A stretch of 11,052 bases of DNA, taken from Deltaproteobacteria bacterium RIFCSPLOWO2_02_56_12 (lineage in GTDB: Bacteria; Desulfobacterota; Binatia; UBA9968). Of this stretch, positions 6,493 to 11,052 are shown piece after piece. The stretch spans positions 645 through 11,696 of the forward strand of contig MGRY01000008.1 in the NCBI GenBank assembly GCA_001799045.1. Direction: 5' to 3'. The notes below the pieces were generated by a model. It had not been told where the DNA came from. It saw only the letters and a list, made by a program, of their open reading frames with translations, and did no database searches. Both the position numbers and the translations under genes were made by a program. Position 1 is the first letter of the stretch, and each line of letters begins with the position of its first letter.

Positions 6493-8058
6493 ATGACAGG
6501 GGCGGAACCAAACACCCTGGAGGCCGCCGATTTTGCCGGCTGGTGGGATCTTCATGCGCGGCTTCGACCCGATCAACTTGCCCTTGCCGATAGCGAGATG
6601 CGCCTAACGTGGCGGGAGGCGGCGCTGACGGCGCATCGGCTAGGCAGCGCCCTTTTGGCGCTCGATCTTAAACCGAAAGATATCGTGGCCTCCTGGTTGC
6701 CCAACTGGATTGAGTCTTACGTCATCCGCGTCGCCTGCGAGCATGCGGGATTGGCCTGGCTGCCCATTCTTGCCAGCCTGCGCGAACATGAAGTCGGCAA
6801 TATCCTGGAACGCGCGCGCCCGCGCGCCCTGTTCGTCGCCGGTCCGTCGGGCCGCATGAACTTTGCCGAGGCGATCCGCCAAATCAGTGCGCATCTACCC
6901 GACCTGAGACACTGCATAGGAGTGCGCTTGAGGGAAGCAGGGAATTTTCTTTTGTGGGATGAGCTGATCTGCCGGGAGGGTGGCCAACATCCCCGATATG
7001 GAACAGGCGGCTCGCTCATTCTTCCCACGTCAGGTTCTACCGGCATGCCTAAGTTCGCTTATTTTTCCAATTCCTCCTGGCTGCTGCGAGGCCGCGTCCA
7101 GGCCGAGATCCTGCGCCTGCGGCCTGAGGATGTCTTTCTCGCCATGGCGCAGGGGATTGGGCCGAGCATCCCTCCCTTGTTTGCGGCTCCGGTTGCGGGA
7201 AGCAGTGTGGTACTCATGGGCCGCGTTGAGGCCGGAGAGATCCTTGATCTGATCGAGCGCGAAAGGGTCACGGTTGTCTGCGCCGTTCCCGCCCAGCTTG
7301 CGACGGTTGTTTACCATCGGGCCTGGGAGCCGCAGCGCTGTCGCAGCGTGCGTCTCTGGTACACGACCGGAGCTCCCATGCCTGCGGAATTGGCAGCAAA
7401 GATAGAGGCGGAAACCTCCGGGAAAATCCTCAGCGGTTATGGAGGGATGGACTTTGGAGGTTGGGCGGTGCCTTCGCTCGATGATCCGCCGGAAATCCGT
7501 CACCGGACCGTGGGACGGCCGCGCGGCGGCACCGAGATCCGGCTGGTCGATGATCAAGGAGGTGATGTCCCTGCGGGCGAAGTCGGGGAGATTTGGGGCA
7601 GGGGACCCTGCTGCGCCCTGGGCTACTACAAGGACGAACAGAGCACTCGGGAGAGGTGGACTACAGACGGATGGTTTCGCACCGGAGACCTCGGTTTCGA
7701 GGATCGCCACGGCAACCTCGTGATGGTGGGGCGAAAAAAAGAGATCATCCGGCGAGGCGCCCAGACGATAATCCCGGCGGAGCTCGAACAGCTCCTTTTG
7801 GGCCATCCAACAATTGTCAAGGCCGCGGTCATTGGTTTGCCGGACCCGGTCATGGAAGAGAGGGTCTGCGCCTGTGTTCTGCTCCGATCCGGGCACTCGT
7901 TCTCCTTCGATGAGATGATAGGTTATCTCAAGCAGAAGAGGCTTGCACCGTACAAGTGGCCGGAGCGACTTGAGGTCGTTTCTGATATGCCCCTGCGCGG
8001 CGATAAGATAGATAAACAAGCGCTGCGGGATGTGATTCTAAAACAGCGCGACTTTTGA
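6493..8058 (+). CDS. AMP-dependent acid:CoA ligase (acyl-activating enzyme superfamily)
   Basis: A 521-residue ANL-superfamily enzyme that adenylates a carboxylic acid with ATP and most likely transfers it to CoA. The ATP-binding loop TSGSTGMPK is at 179-187. The aryl/acyl pocket side carries YTTGAPMP (290-297). The A5-type motif is YGGMD (316-320), where most relatives have YGxTE. GWFRTGD (393-399) holds the ribose-binding Asp, followed by the hinge and GRKKEIIRRGAQTIIPAELE. The C-terminal lysine element is RGDKIDK (502-508), so Lys505 is the expected adenylation lysine, with Asp replacing the usual preceding Gly. No carrier-protein domain is attached. The overall look resembles DhbE/cyclohexanecarboxylate-type ligases. 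It starts 2 bases after the 108-residue gene, with only a weak AGGA upstream, so coupling is likely. Substrate identity is inferred only from neighbours as a carboxylate handled by UbiD/CaiB chemistry. Confidence 0.93.
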   Translation: MTGAEPNTLEAADFAGWWDLHARLRPDQLALADSEMRLTWREAALTAHRLGSALLALDLKPKDIVASWLPNWIESYVIRVACEHAGLAWLPILASLREHEVGNILERARPRALFVAGPSGRMNFAEAIRQISAHLPDLRHCIGVRLREAGNFLLWDELICREGGQHPRYGTGGSLILPTSGSTGMPKFAYFSNSSWLLRGRVQAEILRLRPEDVFLAMAQGIGPSIPPLFAAPVAGSSVVLMGRVEAGEILDLIERERVTVVCAVPAQLATVVYHRAWEPQRCRSVRLWYTTGAPMPAELAAKIEAETSGKILSGYGGMDFGGWAVPSLDDPPEIRHRTVGRPRGGTEIRLVDDQGGDVPAGEVGEIWGRGPCCALGYYKDEQSTRERWTTDGWFRTGDLGFEDRHGNLVMVGRKKEIIRRGAQTIIPAELEQLLLGHPTIVKAAVIGLPDPVMEERVCACVLLRSGHSFSFDEMIGYLKQKRLAPYKWPERLEVVSDMPLRGDKIDKQALRDVILKQRDF

Positions 8059-8100
8059 GCCTGCGCGGGACGGCTGCTTAATCTTAGTTGACCGGGGTTC

Positions 8101-8123
8101 GGCGGCGTCATAAGATAGCCGCC
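8101..8123. other. Small GC-rich inverted repeat in the ligase-permease gap
   Basis: GGCGGC (8101-8106) pairs with GCCGCC (8118-8123) across an 11-base loop, within the 88-base gap separating the catabolic genes from the importer genes. There is no following T-run, so it is not a convincing terminator. It could be an operator or an RNA stem, or chance in GC-rich DNA. Confidence 0.25.
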
Positions 8124-8149
8124 AAACTGCATTATCTATGAAGTGAGTG

Positions 8150-9052
8150 ATGTCGTCTCTCAATAACTTCACGCCCACTGGACCGACACAGAGGGAGGAA
8201 ACGCTTTCTGTCCATAGCCAAGCGGAATCTCTCCGCGGCGCAACGGAGGCTCCGTTTCGCCGCGCCAAGCCGGCCGCCGCTAGGGAGATGTTGAAAGATG
8301 TCGGCCTCAGGGTCGGGTCTATCGTGGCATTGGTGTTCGCCTGGTGGGTCACGAGCCTGTTTTTTCCGCCCACTTTGGTGCCAAGGCCGTGGGATACCTT
8401 TGCGGAAGTGAGCGCGATTGTCTCCACGGGAAATTTCTTTATCGAGATGGGCAGCACCCTGCGCCGCGTGCTGGTCGGGTTCGGCATCGCTATGGTGGTC
8501 AGCATCCCGCTGGGCATTCTCATGGGAACGCTCAGAAGCCTGGAGAGCTTTTTTGAGCCGCCGGTCATTCTCGGACTTACCATGCCGGGTCTCATCTGGG
8601 CTGTTCTCATGATCATGTTTTTCGGCCTGACGGAGACCAGCGCCTATGCGGCGGTGGCCGTGACCATCTTTCCCATGCTCGCCATCAGCATCTGGCAGGG
8701 CACCAAGGCGATCGACAAGGATCTCATCGACATGAGCGAGGTCTTTCACGCCAGCGCTTGGTCCAAGGTAGTGGACGTGATCCTCCCCCAGCTGGTGTCG
8801 CATCTTCTGGCGGCGATCCGTTACGGTTTAGGTCTGGCCTGGAAAGTAGTCGTGGTGGTGGAGATGTTCGGTTTTAGCAACGGGGTCGGTTATCAGGTTG
8901 TGCGTGGTTTTAACGTTTTTTCCATGAAGACCGTGCTCGCCTGGGCCATTACGTTCCTGGTGGTCATGATCGTCATCGAATTTGGTTTCATCGGCTGGCT
9001 GGAACGTAGCGTGACGCGCTGGCGTCCGCGGGTCGAGGCCTGGAGACGATAG
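8150..9052 (+). CDS. ABC transporter permease, SsuC/TauC-type
   Basis: This inner-membrane permease of a nitrate/sulfonate/taurine-type importer has about 300 residues. The first membrane segment is SIVALVFAWWVTSLFF. The binding-protein-dependent permease domain follows: VGFGIAMVVSIPLGILMG, then LGLTMPGLIWAVLMIMFFG. The ATPase-contact (EAA) loop is EVFHASAWSKVVDVILPQ. After it come GLGLAWKVVVVVEMFG, characteristic of SsuC/TauC, and a final segment near WAITFLVVMIVIEFGF. A GTG directly precedes the chosen ATG (8147-8149), and either could be used; no strong Shine-Dalgarno is present. The first 45 or so residues are hydrophilic and longer than usual for this family, so a later start remains possible, but the next in-frame ATG (8288) lacks a better site. 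The stop codon abuts the ATPase ATG. Confidence 0.93.
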   Translation: MSSLNNFTPTGPTQREETLSVHSQAESLRGATEAPFRRAKPAAAREMLKDVGLRVGSIVALVFAWWVTSLFFPPTLVPRPWDTFAEVSAIVSTGNFFIEMGSTLRRVLVGFGIAMVVSIPLGILMGTLRSLESFFEPPVILGLTMPGLIWAVLMIMFFGLTETSAYAAVAVTIFPMLAISIWQGTKAIDKDLIDMSEVFHASAWSKVVDVILPQLVSHLLAAIRYGLGLAWKVVVVVEMFGFSNGVGYQVVRGFNVFSMKTVLAWAITFLVVMIVIEFGFIGWLERSVTRWRPRVEAWRR

Positions 9053-9832
9053 ATGGCCTATGTTCACGTCGAACAGGCCGTGAAGTCCTTTCCTCGGGAA
9101 GACGGCACGGACATGCTGGTCCTCGGCGGGGTTTCCTTCGACGCCAAGGAGCGCGGCATCACTTGCCTGCTGGGCCCGTCGGGTTGCGGGAAATCCACCC
9201 TGCTCAATGTAATTGCCAGGCTGGAGCGGTTAGATCAAGGGTACGTGGAGATCGTGTCGAATCACGGTGAGTCGGGCACACGGCTCCCCCAGTTAGGGTA
9301 CGTGTTCCAGGACCCTCGCCTGCTCAACTGGAAAAGGGTAGAGGAGAACCTGATCTTTGCGTTGCGGGGGATGGACGTGCCTCGGAGGCAGTGGGATGAA
9401 AGGATCCACACCTATCTCGGCCTGGTCGGTCTTCTTGAGTTCCGCAAGCAGTATCCCCTTTATCTGTCCGGTGGCATGCGTCAGAGAGTGGGACTGGCCC
9501 GCGCGCTCGTCATTGAGCCTGATATCCTCCTGATGGATGAGCCATTCAGCAAGCTCGACCAGTTAACCGCGCGAAAATTGCGCGAGGATACCCTCGAGAT
9601 CTGCGCCCGGCTCCAGCAGACGGCCCTCCTGGTGACGCACGACGTGGAGGAGGCCGCGTATATGGGCGATCGGATCGTGATCTTCTCCGCCCGTCCGGCG
9701 CACATCGTGGAGGTTTTGGATAATCCATTTTCTCCCTTAGAAAGGGATCTCGATGATGTCCGCTTCATCCAGTTTAAGAAGCAGCTCTTACAGACGGTGC
9801 TGAATTTGGTTAAAGAAAAAGAGGAGGCATGA
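9053..9832 (+). CDS. ABC transporter ATP-binding protein, SsuB/TauB-type
   Basis: This 259-residue cytoplasmic ATPase powers the adjacent permease. Walker A is GPSGCGKST (41-49), the Q-loop is YVFQDPRLL with Gln86, the signature is LSGGMRQR (138-145), Walker B is ILLMDE (158-163), the D-loop is SKLD, and the switch histidine is His196 in VTHD. All are intact. The VFQDPRLLNW phrase and length match the nitrate/sulfonate/taurine subfamily. Translation starts immediately after the permease stop (TAG-ATG with no gap) with GGAG at 9042-9045, 7 bases upstream. Its own stop overlaps an ATG of the binding-protein gene. The substrate class is set by the binding protein and is not readable here. Confidence 0.96.
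   Translation: MAYVHVEQAVKSFPREDGTDMLVLGGVSFDAKERGITCLLGPSGCGKSTLLNVIARLERLDQGYVEIVSNHGESGTRLPQLGYVFQDPRLLNWKRVEENLIFALRGMDVPRRQWDERIHTYLGLVGLLEFRKQYPLYLSGGMRQRVGLARALVIEPDILLMDEPFSKLDQLTARKLREDTLEICARLQQTALLVTHDVEEAAYMGDRIVIFSARPAHIVEVLDNPFSPLERDLDDVRFIQFKKQLLQTVLNLVKEKEEA
9823..9827 (+). promoter_or_regulatory. Ribosome binding site choosing the binding-protein start at 9835
   Basis: GGAGG lies 7 bases before ATG 9835 but only 1 base before the ATG at 9829 that overlaps the ATPase stop. Spacing therefore favours 9835, shortening the product by two residues. Confidence 0.65.
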
Positions 9833-9834
9833 CC

Positions 9835-10857
9835 ATGAAAAGAGAGAAAGAAGGTGGCAGAAGGCAAAGGGCAGTAGGCAGTAGCCTTATTATTATGATC
9901 CTCGTCATTTTGGCGGTGGTGCCCCTTTTAGCTTCCGGAGCAGCCGCGGCTGAGTTGCCCACGGTGGAAGTGGGGCTCCCTCAGGATGGGCTTTTTGGCC
10001 TGGGAGGCCAGTATATTCTCGACAAGGGACTGGACCGTAAGAATGGCTTCGTCATGAAACCGCGCTGGGCTGGAGTTCCGGAGATCCAGCGTCTGCTCGG
10101 AATCAAAGCCATTTCGGTGGGGCTGATGACGCCGGAGGCGGCGCTCCGGGCTAATCTAAATAATATCCCGTTACGCCTCGTTCAACCTTATCAGACGACC
10201 CACATGTATGCGCTGGTGCGCAAGGATTCTCCCTATAATTCGGTGGACGACCTCAAAGGAAAGCCGGTGGCCTTGACCTCCGAAGTGACAACGCTCTACA
10301 ACCTGTTCGACTTCATCATGAGGAAGCGGGGGCTAAACATCGAAAAGGATTTGCAGCTCAAAAAACTGGCCGCGCCGGTGATCATCGCGGTTTTGGAAAA
10401 GGGGGAGGTGGAAGCCGGTCTTATCTGGGAGGCCCATGTCTCGCGCCTGTTGACCACCGGGAAATACCGAGTGCTCCTGGGCTTTCGCGATGAGCTGTCG
10501 CGGCTGCTCAACGTGAAGGTCATGCCTGTGATCTGGTTAGGAGGTCTGGAGCCTTGGGTGAAGGAGAATGGGCCGATGGTTTCGCGGCTGCGAGCGGCAT
10601 GGACCGAGGCCTACCGGGGCGTCCAGCAGGATGAAGCGCACTTCCGTAAATACGCCAAGCAATTCTTCGGACTGGAGAAGGCGGAGGATCTGTCTCTGAG
10701 TTGGCAGCGCACCAAGATATTCCTGCTTCCGGCTGATTTCACCTGGCCCGACCAGCCCACCCTCAAGGCCCAGAAGAGCTTTCTCAGAGAGGGAATAGAA
10801 TTGGGCATGTTTCCCAAGGAGGCAGACAAGTTTATTGACCCGATGTTTGTCCCGTAG
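9835..10857 (+). CDS. ABC transporter substrate-binding protein, NMT1/SsuA-like
   Basis: This 340-residue exported solute-binding protein feeds the adjacent permease and ATPase. The N-terminus has a basic n-region (residues 2-15), a hydrophobic core SLIIMILVILAVVPLL and a small-residue AAAAE cleavage region near residues 36-40. There is no lipobox cysteine, so a free periplasmic protein is expected. The mature part has the two-lobed type II binding-protein pattern of the NMT1/SsuA family: TVEVGLPQDG at the start, GLMTPEAAL mid-lobe, VRKDSPYNSVDDLKGKPVAL (the classic 'DLKGK' element), then VLEKGEVEAGLIWEAHVSRLL. Such proteins bind sulfonates, nitrate, pyrimidine precursors or aromatic acids. 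Here an aromatic or related carboxylate is the contextual guess. The codons for the n-region are made of 7-base repeats. Confidence 0.92.
   Translation: MKREKEGGRRQRAVGSSLIIMILVILAVVPLLASGAAAAELPTVEVGLPQDGLFGLGGQYILDKGLDRKNGFVMKPRWAGVPEIQRLLGIKAISVGLMTPEAALRANLNNIPLRLVQPYQTTHMYALVRKDSPYNSVDDLKGKPVALTSEVTTLYNLFDFIMRKRGLNIEKDLQLKKLAAPVIIAVLEKGEVEAGLIWEAHVSRLLTTGKYRVLLGFRDELSRLLNVKVMPVIWLGGLEPWVKENGPMVSRLRAAWTEAYRGVQQDEAHFRKYAKQFFGLEKAEDLSLSWQRTKIFLLPADFTWPDQPTLKAQKSFLREGIELGMFPKEADKFIDPMFVP
9853..9887 (+). repeat. 7-base tandem repeat encoding the signal-peptide n-region
   Basis: Consecutive units are GGTGGCA, GAAGGCA, AAGGGCA, GTAGGCA and GTAGCCT, in perfect 7-base register. Four of the five share GGCA. 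They lie inside the coding sequence and translate to Gly/Arg/Gln-rich residues of the signal peptide. Confidence 0.65.
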
Positions 10858-10868
10858 AATCTGTGGAT

Positions 10869-10909
10869 CAAGGGTTTAAGGGTTCAAGGGATCAGCCCTT
10901 CTAAACCCT
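10869..10909. repeat. 8-base repeats and stem-loop between convergent genes (possible two-way terminator)
   Basis: Units CAAGGGTT (10869-10876), TAAGGGTT (10877-10884) and CAAGGGAT (10885-10892) are in exact 8-base register. AAGGG (10886-10890) pairs with CCCTT (10896-10900) over a 5-base loop, and AGGGTTTA (10871-10878) pairs with TAAACCCT (10902-10909), giving a bulged stem. The position between the convergent binding-protein and UbiD-like genes suggests a bidirectional terminator, though no T-tract follows and the minus-strand stop codon overlaps the arm. Confidence 0.5.
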
Positions 10910-11052
10910 ACTTCGGCAGGAAATCTTCCAGCCGGACGTTTTCCCAGCCCATAGGCTTCAGCCGCTGAAAAGCTTTACGGGCCCCCTCACCGGCGCAGAG
11001 GGGGGGCTTGGTAGCATCGATGATCACCTTTCCTCCTACCCGGTGCCAGTAT
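10908..11052 (-). CDS. C-terminal end of a third UbiD-family protein (partial, runs off right edge)
   Basis: The minus strand is open from the window edge to TAG (complement of 10908-10910) for 47 residues. It reads YWHRVGGKVIIDATKPP, then a linker, and ends WENVRLEDFLPK. The GGKVIIDATKPP element corresponds to the conserved UbiD C-terminal block. It lines up with GGMGIDATVPF in the minus-strand UbiD-like protein of this window and with AGGTVAFDCTWPP in the plus-strand one. It converges on the binding-protein gene, and its stop codon sits in the repeat stem. Only the last tenth or so of the protein is visible, so catalytic residues cannot be judged. Identification as UbiD family is likely but not certain. 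Confidence 0.7.
   Translation of the reverse strand, partial: YWHRVGGKVIIDATKPPLCAGEGARKAFQRLKPMGWENVRLEDFLPK

Noticed and set aside
7030..8019. 329-codon open frame opposite the ligase gene
   Set aside because: It lies wholly antisense to the ligase motifs, has no family features and no operon context.
8101..8123. Rho-independent terminator between the ligase and the importer genes
   Set aside because: There is a 6-bp GC stem with an 11-base loop but no T-run, and the downstream genes may be co-transcribed.
9841..9890. Twin-arginine signal in the binding protein because of the RR pair
   Set aside because: The context GGRRQRAVG lacks the hydrophobic FLK-type residues after the arginines, and the hydrophobic core is that of an ordinary Sec signal.

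Overview
The window looks like a stretch of a GC-rich, Gram-negative-style bacterial chromosome. This rests on Sec signal peptides, Shine-Dalgarno sites, tightly overlapping operons and an ABC importer with a periplasmic-type binding protein. The mix of CaiB/BaiF CoA-transferases, UbiD-family (de)carboxylases, an AMP-forming acid:CoA ligase and an NMT1/SsuA-type importer, with short-period repeats in the spacers, resembles uncultured soil or subsurface lineages such as Desulfobacterota/Binatota-like bacteria. That placement is a weak inference; there is no rRNA or marker gene here.

Layout. Two operons diverge from a spacer at about 4445-4748. Leftward on the minus strand: a divergent UbiD-family protein (4444-2867), CaiB/BaiF protein B (2788-1532), CaiB/BaiF protein A (1443-229), then a gene entering at the left edge (82-1) with a strong ribosome binding site and a signal-peptide-like N-terminus. 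Rightward on the plus strand: a second UbiD protein with complete catalytic residues (4749-6167), an unrecognised 108-residue protein overlapping it (6164-6490), an AMP-dependent acid:CoA ligase (6493-8058), an 88-base spacer, then an importer of permease (8150-9052), ATPase (9053-9832) and binding protein (9835-10857). A third UbiD-like C-terminus enters on the minus strand from the right edge (11052-10908), convergent with the binding protein.

How they may work together (inference): the importer brings in an organic, perhaps aromatic or heteroaromatic, carboxylate. The ligase and the paired CaiB proteins attach or swap CoA, and the UbiD proteins add or remove a carboxyl group using prenylated FMN. 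No UbiX (prenyl-FMN synthase) gene and no recognisable transcription regulator is visible. The substrate cannot be read from sequence alone.

Short-period repeats. Five places carry tandem units of 7 bases (8 at the right edge): 28-62, 1454-1530, 2802-2872, 9853-9887 and 10869-10909. The unit sequence differs between most sites while the period is kept. Three sites form inverted pairs in spacers, and two lie inside the codons for signal-peptide n-regions. The 83-228 spacer holds the ribosome binding site of the left-edge gene and nothing else I can identify.
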